From Moniliella sp. 'wahieum' (Eukaryota > Basidiomycota > Moniliellomycetes > Moniliellales > Moniliellaceae): a DNA stretch of 64,000 nt. Made by a program: the position numbers and the translations under genes. The stretch covers positions 62,001-126,000 of the forward strand of contig RSEE01000111.1 of the NCBI GenBank assembly GCA_003971905.1. The letters are read 5' to 3'. The notes below the pieces were generated by a model. The model saw only the letters and a list, made by a program, of their open reading frames with translations, had not been told where the DNA came from and did no database searches. Positions within the stretch are counted from its first letter, which is position 1. Each line of letters opens with the position of its first letter. Of this stretch, positions 22,177 through 33,322 are shown in pieces.

Positions 22177-25100
22177 ATGGCCGACCCTTCCGCCCCCCGA
22201 CCGCCAGCAGCGCCTCGCTGCCGCCAAGAAAATCGTGCGTCCCCCCCCCCCCCCCCCCCCCCCCCGCGCTCCTGTCTTCCTGACTCTCCCCCCCCGCAGC
22301 TGCGTGCCCACCGCGCCAAGCACGCCCGCCGCCCCCCACCCCCTCCCCAGCCCCCGCCACGACTCCCCTGCCCCCCCGGCTAGCGTGTCGCCTCCGCTGC
22401 AGGCAGCGCGCGGCACGCCCGTGGCCACTCCCGCACCTCCTCCTCTCCCTTCCCAGCGCACTCTGCTGTCCTCCTGCCCCCGCTCTCCCCCGCCGCCGCC
22501 TCCTCCCGCCGCCTCTCCCGCCCGTCTCCTCCCTCGACCCCCACCCCGCTCCCACTCCCGCTCCGACTCGCGTGGCGTATTGTCAAGCCACTGCCCAGCC
22601 CCCGCCGCAGCAGGATAGACGCGCCATTCCAAGCGCCAGAGCACCAAACTCAATGATGTCTCCCTCTTGTTTGGCGGTGTCCCCACCACCCTTCGACCGA
22701 CTGGCTGGACGACGAGCCTCGTTCCACTCCTCCCGTCGTCCTGGCCCCGGCCCCTGCTGCGCCGCGCCGCGCCCGTCCCACCGTCCGTCCGGCTGTCCCG
22801 CACCATCCCCGTCTCGGCAGCATCTCTGTTTGGTCCGGTGCCCTCCACGCCCGCTACGCCCGCCACGCCCCATTCTCACGACAGCAAGCCCTCCGCCACG
22901 CCTTCGAGCAAGCGCAACAGTCGCCACCTTCGCCATGCTAGTGTGTCGACAAAACGCGACAGTCTCGAGATTATGGCCTCGTCTGGCTCTAGCTTTTACT
23001 CGCCTGCCGACCGGCGTCGATCGGCACGCTTGTCGGGCGCCGTGCCGGCGTCGATGCTGTTTAGCCAGTCGGGGTCGGGGCTGTCGCAGGCCTGGTCCTG
23101 GTCCGCGGAAGAGGAGCCAGAAAGTACGGACGACAGTCGGTTGACCGCGCTGGAAAAGCTCGAAGGCAAAACACGTTCTTCTTCCGAATCCTGCCAGTCG
23201 CGTCCGTCGGCCAGCGACCCACGGCCTCCCTCGTCGCCGTTCCCCTTTGCACTGGAGGAGAGTGCGAGTCGGAACTCGGTGGCGCTTCCGTCGTTTGATG
23301 CGCTTCACGGATCGGAACCGATGGACCAGCGCGTGTCCCGTACGCTGCTGCAAGAGAACGAACACTCGACGCAGCAAGATGCCTTCCCGCTTGGGGTGCA
23401 GGACTTTGACCGTGCAGCTTCCGACACATCCTCTGACGATACCGAGGTGGCCGAGGTAGACACCTCGACGCCGCCGGCAGAATCTGAAGCCGAAGGACTC
23501 AGCACGTTGCTGGAAGAAGAGGAGGAGGAAGACAATTCCTTTGCCCCGACTGAATCATCCGAGGTGATTGAGCATCAACGTGTGCTTCGGCGCAAGAGTC
23601 TGGCGCCCGCACCGCTCAAACTGCAGTCCCGTCCGCTCAGCATGCGATTCCAAGGTGGTCCTCTCCTCCGTTCGGGCGGGACCATGGTGCCGTCAACGTC
23701 GATGCCGGACCTGTCTGGGCGCGGCACCCCGTCCCCGTCCCCTACCCCGGCCCAGAACCAAACCCAGAACCAGAACCAGGGCAAGGACACGAAAGAGGAG
23801 GACGTGGCGACGCCGCGTGCCAAGCGCTTGTCGTTGTTCATGGACGATGTGCCCCAGTTTAAAGAACTTCAGCTGTCCAGTTCCAGTCCCGTGTCTGCCA
23901 CGACCGAGCTCCCAACCAGCGCATCGACGAGCAGCGTCAAGGCCCGTCGTCGCAGTTCCATCATGTACAAGACGGATACGGGTGCGATCGTGCCTGCGCG
24001 TCGGGGCTCGACTGCCCGTCGCGGCTCGGGCAGTTTGTCCTCGATCCTGCTGGACGAGCTACGTGGGAAGGCGGCGCAGGATGCACAAGCGCTCGAGCAA
24101 GCTCGGCAACAACTTGCCGTTGCCCGGCTCGAGTTGGCTGAAACACGCGGCCAGTTGGACCAAGCTTGGTCCGAAGTGCACGAGCAGGAAGATCGGTTCA
24201 AAGCCGTGGAACGCGACTTGCTTGACCGCATCGAGACGCTCACACGTGCGCAACACGAAGCGATGGAAGCCGTAGCTGTGGCGGAGCGCAAGGCCAGTCA
24301 GCTGGCTGACCAACTCGAGTTGGCCGAAGCTGAACGGGACACGTACAGGGACGATGTGGACGGGTGGCGAGAACGGTGTTCGGAGCTGGAGCAGCGTGCC
24401 GAAGTGGAGAAGGCACGTGCAGACCGAGAGACGGAGGCACGCAAAACCGTAATGGGCAAAACGGAGCGACTGATTGCCCAGCTCGTTGCGCTTGACCAGC
24501 CGGTTGCTCCGGAGGACCAGCTGACCCGTGAGGACACTACGGTCCAAAGCGAGACCAAGGTGCACGAGCGTCGTTTCAGTCCTGTTTCTGCTTCGCCCGT
24601 CACGCCTTCGCCCGAGGCGACGGTCAAGTTGCTGTCGGACATGCGGCAGCAAATTTTCAACTTGGCGCGCACGCTGGAGCACGAACGGGAAGAACGGCGT
24701 GCTGTCGATACGCAGTTGGCCGAAACGCGAGCCGAGTTGGCCTCGCTTCGCAGTCCCACCCAAGACGAAGGAGACGACTCGTTTGGCGCAGGGGAAGATG
24801 CGTTTGCGCTTGAAGGGCTGGGCGCACCAGAGATTATGGTGACTGCCTCGCGCACCGGACGTAACCGACACGTGTTTGCCTACGACTCGAGCAACGACAG
24901 TTACTCGCCTCCCAGCACGGTGGCCACCAGCGCACACGACGGATCCGTCTCGATCCTTTCGGACCGTCCGTCGTCGGAGGATGTGTGGAAGACGGGTGGG
25001 TTTGGCGAGATGACGGACGAAGAGGATTTGGGGTTGGGCAACAGCCACCATACTCATGCCTCGCTCGCGCTCGGCCGACGCGACACGCTCCACACGCTCC

Positions 25101-26387
25101 CCGAGGCCGATGAGGAACCGACCGCCGCGACGCCCGTCCTGGACTCGGGGGCGTTCCAGCCGTGTGTTCCTGACCCGGAAGCGCACTTTGACCCGGAAGT
25201 CGATCCCGAGGCCGAGGCCGAGACTGATGCTGCGGCTGAGAACGCTGTCCCGTCCGGTGCCGAGGCAAGCTGGATGACAGACCCCGAGGCGGAGACGACG
25301 CCAGTACCTGTGGACGCGGATCCGGAAGCAGAAGAAGGGTGGGAGGACGAATCGCATTTGATGCCGCGCGAGCTGTTTGGCGGTGCAGCGACGCCCGAGT
25401 TGAGTGTGACGGGTCCGACGTCGAGCCAGACAGAGGGCGACGAGACGCCGACGCCGCTGGAGGAAGAACAAGAGGCGGTGTTTGACTTGGGGCAGGGGTA
25501 CGACGGGTGGGAGACCGAGTCGGACTCGTCCGAGACCAAGGCTAAGGAATTCGATCGCACCTGGTCCTTCTCCAGTGCGTCAAGCAAGACCCAGGAGATT
25601 GCGCGGCAACGCGAGATGGTGGCGCAAGCGCACGGCGGTAAAGTGCCATGCAACTTTACCCCTGGGCCCAAGCTGCCTGGACACGACTTTTTCGGGATCA
25701 ATACCGAGTTGGATATGCCGCCGTTGGCTTCGTCGTTGCCCAGTTTGGACTTGCCTCCTATCCCGCTCACGGGGCTGCCTGTCCGTCACGTTCGTCGCGC
25801 ATCCAAGATGATGCGGGAGAACCTGGACGCGTCGACGAGCAAGATGGTAGCGCGCAACTCGTTGTTGGGCATGACCAGTTCAGCGCTGTACGGTCTAAGT
25901 GGGTACTTTCTCGCTCGGCCCACGTCGATGGTGGGTGCTGTAGCTGGCGCTGCAGCGCATGCGGCGCATTCCTGTGTGGCCAACACACCCCGTTCCAATT
26001 TCACTTCGTCCACTGCACACCAGGCAAGCACGCCAATGCCGATTTACGCAACAGTACCGCCCAATCCTTCTCCAGTGCCTACTCGAACGCTTTGCCCGAC
26101 GGACGCGCCGATGCCGCCCTGCAGACGCTGATCCAGGAACAGGGGGCAACCCGACATGGCAAGCACCTCCTCGCTTGCCCGTCCCGGCTTCTACCCCTGC
26201 GCGACTGACCTTGGCACCGCCCGCACCTGCACCAGCAGGCGCAGGACGGGAGAAACTTGCCCCCCGCCGTCTGGTGCCCAGGGTAGGCGTGACCAACCCC
26301 CCCTCGCTCTTCCCGGCGCCAAGGGATACGCTCGACTTTGGTCCGGCCACCGAGGGCGTAGGTGCCTGGCCGCTCATCTGCATCTAA
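22177..26387 (+). CDS. large Ser/Glu-rich coiled-coil protein (golgin-like N-terminus)
   Basis: The start MADPSA at 22177, read with one frame correction, gives DRQQRLAAAKKI, an intron at 22235-22299 (GTGCGT...CGCAG), then LRAHRAKHARR. This helical opening resembles the amphipathic start of some golgins. From 22619 to 26131 a single uninterrupted frame of over 1,150 codons follows. It is Ser/Glu-rich with STKLNDVSLLFGG near its start, a coiled coil at about 24050-24480 (LEQARQQLAVARLELAETRG, ELAEAERDTYRDDVDGW) and a second at 24640-24750 (LARTLEHEREERRAVDTQLA), then acidic repeats of PEAEAE type (25180-25350). After a break near 26050-26120 the end REKLAPRRLVPRVGVTNPP is followed by a stop at 26385-26387. 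Function unknown; a structural or trafficking role is only a guess. Confidence 0.72.
22235..22299 (+). other. predicted intron 1 of the coiled-coil gene
   Basis: Begins GTGCGT, contains a run of over 20 C residues and ends CCGCAG. Splicing joins the codons for LAAAKKI to LRAHRAK in one frame. The long C run is a likely place for length errors. Confidence 0.6.
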
Positions 26388-28107
26388 CGTCAGTCTTGTG
26401 AAACGGACCTCCCCCCCCCCTCTCCCCTCTCCCTCTTCCCCCTACCTCCTACTAGCTTCTACTAGCTCCCACTACCTTTTCACTGCATCCCCCCCTCCCC
26501 CCCTCTCTCTCTCGATTGGTGTCTTTTTTTTCTCTTGGTAACGCTCCTCTGCATCCTGATGTATTTTCTTCACTTCCCCCCCCCCCGCCCCCTCTTTACC
26601 GAAAACTTTTGTCCTCTCCCATCTGCCCATCTGCCCATTTTGTCCCTTCCCCCCCCGCTGTGCTCTTGACTATTTTTTCCGTTTTCCCTGTTGCTCGTCC
26701 CCCCCGGGGTTTATCTCCGTGGTTTACCTCTGGGGTTTACCTCTGGGGGAGCAGTAGTTACCGGACACAAGAAAGCTCTGCGCTCTTCATTTGATGTTTT
26801 TTTCCTTGTTTTTTCTTATGGTTTTCTCTTGTTTTCTCTTTGGGTGAAGGGGGGGGGGGAGGGTGCGCCTTACTACATACGCTTAACACCTCGGTGCTTG
26901 TATCTGCCCTATGCCCCCCTCCCCCCTTCGTCCCCCGCCTCTGGTGCCCCACTCGCTTGGTGGTCCAATGGACCGACTCTGTTCCTGCTCCTGCTTCTGC
27001 TTCTGCTTGCATTTGGGTTACTTGGGTTGGTTTCAGGTTGGGGTTGGCGGTCGGGTTGGTGGAGGGGGCGATTCGGGTACGGTAGGGTGGCAGCTGAGGC
27101 TGCGGTGGGTAGCTGGCGAAGTGTCAGGCCTCAGGTTCAATGTGGCGACGGCATTTATTGGCATGGGTGTGAGTACGTTGAGTCCGGAGGACGGGAGTAT
27201 GGAAAATCGATGGCAAGATCGAATACCGAACGCCGTGAGTAGTACTCCGAACTCAGAGTAATAATGACGAGTGACAGTAACAATCAAAATGCAGATGGGT
27301 GCACCACTGCATGCCGAGCACAGAGATAGCAGTATTGTGTTGTGCAACGACCGACGACGACGAAAGAGGAGGAGGGTGGGCTACTGGATGTTCCTACGGA
27401 GGCGCGGGAAGGTGGCGGTGCCTGCAGTAGCCTCGAGCGGAGGATGGTGGCAAACACGTGTACGGACTTCGGAATCTAAGGACTAAGTACTTGCGTGTAC
27501 CACTCGACCGTTGGGCCGGCGCCTCACTGAGCATATACGGTATCCAAAGCGGGCGTGGAACAAGAACTAAAATCAAGGCATTGATCCATTAGTCGTTGAA
27601 TGGTCGTAGAATCGCTTTTGTTGTCGTCCAGTGGACGGACGAGAGCGACGGAGAGAGGAGAAACCTGCTCGAGTTGGGCGGGCGCCAGAGGCAATAAGAT
27701 GCGAGGTGGAAGCCCTGGGGCACAAGGGAAGCATCAGGGTGTGACAAGAAAAGGGGGGTCAGACACTCTGCGGTTGGCAGATGAACGGGTGGGCAAGGTG
27801 GTGGAGGTGAGGGTGGGCTACAACAAAGAGACGTTGGCCTCTGTGGGGCTGAGATTCTGAGAGGATCGCCCCAGCTGAAAGCCAAAAAAAAAAAAAGCGA
27901 ATTAACCCGTCAGAGGAATAGTGTGGGGTTTATTGCAGTTTAGTATTAATTGCAGCGCGCCAACTCCGCCTCGAGTTCATTCCGCCGGGAGTCTGCTGTT
28001 AATTTTTTTTTCTCAACGCCCGCCCCACCACATCCATCCATCCATCCATCCATCCATCCATCCATCTTCCCTCCGCTCATCCCGCCAGCTCCCCCCTCTC
28101 GCCCACG
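26388..28107. other. intergenic: pyrimidine-rich 3' region and NOP10 upstream region
   Basis: 26400-26840 is almost pure C/T with T and C runs, as in 3' UTRs and terminators of this genome. 26840-27900 shows no convincing coding frame. A CATC microsatellite (about 9 units) lies at 28028-28066 shortly before the NOP10 ATG. Confidence 0.5.
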
Positions 28108-28458
28108 ATGCATTTGATGTACACGCTCGACAGCGTACGTGCCCCGCCTACGCTGCTGCCTCCGCGCCTGCGTCGCGTCTCTCTCTCTACTGACACCGCC
28201 TCCGCTCCAGAACGGCAAGCGCACCTACACGCTCAAGAAGGCCACGCCCGAGGGCGAGGTGACCAAGAGCGCGCACCCAGGTACGTTTTTATTTTTTTTT
28301 TCTCCTCTCCGCCGCCTATGTGCCATTGACCTAACACCACCCCTCACCTCCTTTGCCTGCCATCCAGCCCGCTTCTCGCCGGACGACAAGTTCCCCGGCA
28401 ACGCGTGACGGTCAAGCGCCGCTTTGGTGTGCTGCCCACGCAGCTGAGCAAAGAGTAA
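28108..28458 (+). CDS. NOP10: H/ACA snoRNP protein NOP10
   Basis: Nop10 is the 60-odd-residue subunit of H/ACA snoRNPs (with Cbf5/dyskerin, Gar1, Nhp2) needed for rRNA pseudouridylation and telomerase RNA stability in many eukaryotes. Three exons: 28108-28134 (MHLMYTLDS), 28211-28280 ([20 protein letters not shown], then AHP) and 28368-28458 (ARFSPDDKF, then [18 protein letters not shown], stop TAA 28456-28458). Introns start GTACGT and end CAG. The last exon needs one extra C in the CCCC run at 28393-28396 to keep frame; as written it stops early after FPGNA. The family is so conserved and essential that this is almost surely a homopolymer error. It is convergent with the ubiquitin-like gene. 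Confidence 0.93.
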
Positions 28459-28600
28459 CTTGCAATGCACCATCTTTTCATGTCGTGGTTGTCTTGGTTG
28501 TCGTGGTTGCCGTGGTGGTTGGTTCGTTGGCGCTTGTGGGCTAGCACTGCGCCACAGCGCCCAACAAACTCAGCGGCACAACCAACTTGTGTTTTGGGGG

Positions 28601-29118
28601 TCAGTCTGTGCTGTCGGTGTCTTGGCCTTGCTCCCGTTTCTCGGGTCGACGTGCGGGGGGAAGGGGGACAGAGGAAGCAGGACGTACAAAGATGGTGTCG
28701 CCATCTTCAATGCCGGCACTGAGGAGGGACTGCGTGCCTGGCTCGCTGGGTGTGGTATGGTATGGTGTGGTATGGTGCGTTGGGTTTGGGTCGTACTCAG
28801 TATCCTTCCTCTGCCCACCTGCCGGGGGGAGGGGGAGAGCACGCACAGGGTCCGGCCATAAAACACGAGCCGCTGCCAGCTGGGGTCAATGGACAGCGGC
28901 AGGACAACAAGGTCTTGAGGTCTACCACTGTAGCAGTCGGGGGGAGATAGAACTCATGGTCTGGGGCACAGCGTTCCACGTTCTACGGTCAACGGTCCGG
29001 CCGTGGCAGGCTCTCGTGACGGGCTCTCGTACGAGGGGATGCTGCGCGTGGACGAAGGGGGAGGGGGACGCACCGATCCAGCGGGGGTCCTTGACAGTGA
29101 TGGTGAGGGTGGTGCCAT
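28601..29118 (-). CDS. ubiquitin-like domain protein
   Basis: On the minus strand, ATG at 29116-29118 followed (with one base restored) by TTLTITVKDPRWIG gives the first strand of a ubiquitin fold. After an intron, HEFYLPPTATVVDLKTLLS gives the second strand and helix. Then LPLSIDPSWQRLVFYGRTL gives the central strands, and after another intron SLLSAGIEDGDTIFVRPAS gives the last strand. The pattern (DLKxLL, QRLVFYGRTL, GIEDGDTIFV) is typical of UBL domains in adaptor proteins such as those of ubiquitin-receptor or Dsc/Herp type. No C-terminal diglycine is visible, so it is not an obvious conjugated modifier. Exon borders are uncertain because of frame breaks near 28905 and 29110. Confidence 0.6.
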
Positions 29119-30033
29119 GGCGAGACGCGAGACGCGGGCAGGGGCAAGTGGCAGGAGGGGCGGAGGGATGAGGGCGGGAAGGGGCAGCAAGGGAGGGGTG
29201 TTATTTATAGTTGTCTGATATCCTGGCCATTCCCCTGCTTCCCTAACAGGGGGGGCGCTATCAAGCAACACACGCAAGATAAACGGGTCGGTTTAGGCGT
29301 GGCGTTTCGCTGTCCCAGGCTTCAGCTCAGTGAATGATATGGATGAAGAGTGTAGGATGCGAACACGTAGGCTGCGCAGCTGCGCCAGACCAGCGACGCA
29401 GACACATCGCAGACGCCCTGGAGAGGGCTTGGATCTTGCAGGACGCCTTGGTTTGATTGGAGACGCCTCGGATCGATTGCTTAATGATTGCAGACGCCCT
29501 GGAGCGATTGGACAGGCGCCGGAAAAGCGTGGCAGGCGTCGGCTGGGCGGAGGAGCAGGGGCGGCCCGAGGGGACTGATGATCGATGATCACCCACCAGC
29601 GCACCCACACTCGTCTGCTGCCGCGCACGCACACTGGCGCCCTGCCGCGTCGGCCAGATGGGTGCCGGGACGCAGGGTTGGTTACGTACGCAGGACATGG
29701 CGCTGTGCGGCTGGCACACACACGGCGTCTCCCCTGGCGCATGCAGCGAGCCCAGCCGAGTCCCTCGCGGCTCGCGGCTCGTCACTGCTTGGTTGTTCTC
29801 ATCGCCATCCTCATCGCCATCCTCATCGCCACCTCATCGCCATCCTCATCGCCATCTCATCGCCATCCTCTCGCCATCCCATCGCCATCCCCATCGCCAT
29901 CCTCATCCCCCTCGACGACACCCTCCCCCTCGCCTCGCCATCCCCACCCCACCGCCCATGGCCCGTGGCGGGCTGCACTACGACGGCAGTGTCCCAGCCC
30001 GCCCTGCGTGCTGGGCGGCATCAGTACGCCGAC
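29119..30033. repeat. intergenic with dispersed-repeat copy and CATCGC microsatellite
   Basis: Includes a copy of the dispersed element described separately (29288-29342), a run of AGACGCC motifs (29408-29520) and a long CATCGCCATCCT microsatellite (29795-29915). No gene is supported. Confidence 0.5.
29288..29342 (+). repeat. dispersed 55-bp repeat, copy 1 (divergent)
   Basis: Matches, with substitutions, the element also found at 36402-36457, 40902-40953, 42234-42291 and 47568-47625. The shared core reads CGGTTTAGRCGTRGCG, then CTGTCCCAGSCTT, then AGCTC, then AATGATATGG. This is the only copy I see outside the mating-type region. Confidence 0.6.
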
Positions 30034-31333
30034 ATGGCCTCCCTCCTCCCCCACCTCAACACCACCGACCCCGTCATGGCCGCCTATGCGCGCGTCGTGT
30101 ACACTGCGCTGGCCTACGAGCAGGCGGCGGCCAGTGCACCGCTGTCAAGGCCCTGGCCGACGTGCGTCTTGCCGTGACCTACATCATCATCTACACCTCA
30201 CTGTGCACGGTGCTGTTTCTGCTGCTCACCACCGTCCTGCTCAAGGGCGGCCTGGAGAGCGCCAAGCGCCGCTCGCCCATCGTCTGGCTCCTCGCTGCTC
30301 CATCCTCCTCGGCCTTGTCGCCTCTGTCTTTGACACGGTCTTCTGGACCGTCGAGATGGTCAATGCGCGCATCCCGTCCCAGGTCGCCAATGGCCTGTAC
30401 GTGGTGGAAGACCTGATGCTTTCTTGTGCCCTGGGTTGTTGTCTGGGCGCTGATCCTCCGCCTGGCTGTCTTCTGGCCCCCAGCTCTGTTTGGGCGCAAG
30501 AAACAGTTGCTGGTCATCTTGCCTCCTTCGGTACTGCAGTGTGCCAGTTGGCCTGCTACGGCCTCGTCCTGCGCAGCGTCCACCACAGCGACAGCCGCAT
30601 TGCCTCTGACTTCTCGCCGCAAGTCAGCCAGCCCAAACCTGCGAGCATGGTGCTGGGTCAGCACGCGTCTGCCATCCGCATGCGCTGGGACCACGCGCAC
30701 TACGCGACGTTGTCACTGCGCTTCTCTATGTCAACGTGGGCTTGTCACGACAATGGTGGCGGATGCGCTCCCACCGTGGCACAGGCACCTTGGCACAACT
30801 GCGTCGGTGGATTGGCAAAGCACCTGATCCTATCTTACGTCTTGCTTTGCCACCTACCATGGCCACCGCTGCGCCGACTCCTTGGCGCGGGAAGAGGAAG
30901 CGCGGCTCTACCGTTCGCTCCGACCGCAACGAAGGGTCGGGCTGTGGTGGACGTTGATTCGTACACTGCATTTTCTCGCGTTTGGGTTCTGGGTGCCGAC
31001 AGCTACGGCGGTAGCTAGTTGGGTCGTGCTGGCTACCCAGAAAACTGGAGGTGGCCATGTACCTCGAAGGGCGTTGGTGTATGTCTTCCCCTTGGCGGGC
31101 ATGTGGCCTGCTTGGGCGCCACATCCCGATCTGGATCGAGAAAACCACTATACCCTTCGGCCACAACCACGTTTGTTACGCCCCCGAGGAAGGGGAAGAG
31201 TCCAAGTACGATCCTGGCGAGAAAGGAAACCGGAGCTGGAGGCGGATCCGGAGCAGGGCAGGAGCAGGAGCAGGAGCAGGCACACGAAAACGAGGGCATA
31301 CCCAAGCCCATGGGACCGAGGTGGTATCTCTAG
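30034..31333 (+). CDS. multi-pass (about seven-helix) membrane protein of unknown function
   Basis: Start MASLLPHLNTTDPVMAAYAR at 30034 has an N-glycosylation sequon and no signal peptide, like a receptor-type N-terminus outside the membrane. Hydrophobic helices follow: VTYIIIYTSLCTVLFLLLTT (30175-30235), LLGLVASVFDTVFWTVEM (30300-30360), PWVVVWALILRLAVFWPPAL (30430-30490), LACYGLVLRSVHH (30548-30590), YATLSLLYVNVGL near 30700-30740, TLIRTLHFLAFGFWVPTATA (30953-31010), and ALVYVFPLAG with more near 31060-31110. The hydrophilic C-tail is rich in Glu/Gln/Gly. The topology looks like a seven-helix protein but I see no GPCR family signature. At least five frame breaks occur in 1.3 kb. It is not STE3-like in motif. 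Confidence 0.55.
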
Positions 31334-33230
31334 CGGACTTTTTGATGGACTCACCTCCCTGACCGACTCATTTTCTTCCCCCTGTCCTGGGCCACCTTCG
31401 CCTCCGCTCCAGGACAGGTGCGAGAGCCGGACCGGTGGGTTTCCCCTGCTGCGGTCTGGTCCGAGTGCGCTTCCGACGCACGAAGTGTCAAGGGAGCGGG
31501 GTAAGGGGGTAAGGGCAAGCAAAAGGAAAGAAAAGAAAAGCCAAAAAAAGTGGTGGTTGGGGGGGGGCTTCGGTCCTCCATGCCATGCCTTGCCTATGTT
31601 GTCGCACTATGTACCTTACCTTACCGTACCTATCTTGCCTTACCTTGCCTCACCGGCTCGCCGCCCACCTCTCCGCACCATGCTAACACGCTCACGTTGC
31701 CCCCCGCCTCGTTCCAGCTTGCCCCCTGCCCCTTTTGCTCTCTATATCTACTGCTCTGGCCTCGCGGATGCGAGGTCCCAATCGTTGTACTTGTGCGTTG
31801 GACGATCGATGGTGATACCCTTAATGGACGGCCGTGGTGGTGGTGGTGGTGGTAGTGGTAATGGTAGTGGGAGGGTGCAATGGCGGCGAGGGGAACTTTT
31901 CAATAGTGTGTGTGGGCGACTGTGCTTTTTGGGCGACTGTAATCTTACGCTACATACTGGGGGGGCGGGCGGGGGGCTGGTGTGTGGGTGTGTGACAGGT
32001 GACACAAACAGCTTGTGACTTATGAAGCTTGAAGTTCAAGTTGAACCTTAAGGCCTAAAGGGGATAATAGGGGTCGGTAATGGGGTGGTTGTCCACTGAT
32101 ACTGGTTCCTGACCCGTCTGTCCCGCTGCTGTAGCCGGGGCGCCCCAGGGCGGTCTGTGGTATTCCGAGTGGGAGAGAAACGCGGGGGAAAGTAGGATGG
32201 ATCGCCGGGGAATGCACGGAAGGAGGGGGGGCGAGGGAGCAGGTATGCGTGGATTGGGTGGGCACGAAGCGGGGTTTGGTCGATCGTTTGGTCGATCGTT
32301 GCGTGCAAAAGCCTAGCGATGGACGTTGGACGTTGGACGTTGGACGTTGAGGGCGAATGGCAGCAAGCGGACCCAGGCGCGTCTTGCCAGTGTGTGGGCG
32401 CAGGATGGGTGGGTGTCGAGTGGAGCGGAGGCGACGGACGCTGTTGTGGCGGCCAGCCACAGCAGCGGGTGGTGCGTGCGGTGGCAGAGGCGGGAGGACT
32501 GCGGGGATGTGGAGCGTTCGGGTGGGCGGCGGGGGTTACCGTTGCGTTGGATGGGAGGATGTGGTGGCCGCCGTCGAAGCACTAAACACGGCAAGCAGGT
32601 GGCTGTCGACAAGCACACTGGCCCTGCCGCTCCCTCGGTTGCAGCGTCGGTGGGGCGGCGGCGTCTGGGAGGCGGTGGGGCTGCTCTTAGCCGGCGCTGA
32701 TCCACGCCCACTGCCCGCCCGCCACGTTCTCCGCCCCCGATCGCCGTTGCCGCGGGCGGTTCGGGTTAGGTCGCTCTCGCCTCCTCTCTTCCTCTTCCTC
32801 TTCTTTTCCCCCCCTCCTCCACCTCCCTCCCCCCCCCTCTCTCTTAGCCCGTCGCCCGACCTTGTGCAAACTCCTTTTTGCTTTCTGCCGTTCCCCCCCC
32901 ACACGCGCCCTTTGCACCGGCGCAGAGGTGCCCACGCCTCGTTACCCGCCCAGCAGCAACTTGCTTCGTATGTCCGCCCCCACGCCTTCCCCTGGCCCGA
33001 ACAGGACGGTACGTGTGCCCCTCTCCTCTCCCTCCCGCCCCGACGGCAACGCCACATCGGATCGGCCCTCGCCTGTGTCCCCTCCCAGGGGGCGGGCGGG
33101 CGGCTTGCTTGTGGGCCGACGGTTGGGTGTGGTGGCAGAACCCCGACGGTGGATTAGATTCGACGCGTCGAGAGGGACCGCGGACGGAGGGCTCGTATCC
33201 CACAAAAGTGGCTACTTTACTAACCCGCCG

Positions 33231-33271
<41 letters not shown>

Positions 33272-33322
33272 GCTCTTCTGGCCTGGCTGTGCATGTCTCG
33301 ACGATGCATGATGGCCACCATG
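31334..33322. other. intergenic, mostly simple sequence
   Basis: Contains a TACCTTACC run (31609-31650), GGTGGT repeats (31832-31870), four GGACGTT(G) units at 32322-32349, C/T-rich stretches (32780-32860) and a perfect TGTC microsatellite at about 33231-33271. A short segment at 32969-33007 (MSAPTPSPGPNRT followed by GTACGT) could be a first exon of the next gene. Confidence 0.45.
33231..33271 (+). repeat. TGTC tetranucleotide microsatellite
   Basis: About ten uninterrupted CTGT/TGTC units directly upstream of the zinc-finger gene region. Confidence 0.9.

Noticed and set aside
24059-25471. Long minus-strand open frame (about 470 codons) opposite the coiled-coil gene
   Set aside because: It is the antisense shadow of a well-supported plus-strand coding frame with matching codon bias; no family similarity.
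26691-27242. Plus-strand open frame with hydrophobic Leu/Phe-rich stretch
   Set aside because: The hydrophobicity comes from T/C-rich 3' sequence and microsatellites; start and end lie in low-complexity DNA.
28740-28795. GGTATGGTATGGTGTGGTATGG run considered as telomere-like repeat
   Set aside because: It lies inside the intron of the ubiquitin-like gene, the unit is irregular and differs from fungal TTAGGG-type telomeres.
33231-33271. TGTC array considered as a regular repeat array such as CRISPR
   Set aside because: It is a plain tetranucleotide microsatellite without spacers; CRISPR arrays are not expected in a fungus.
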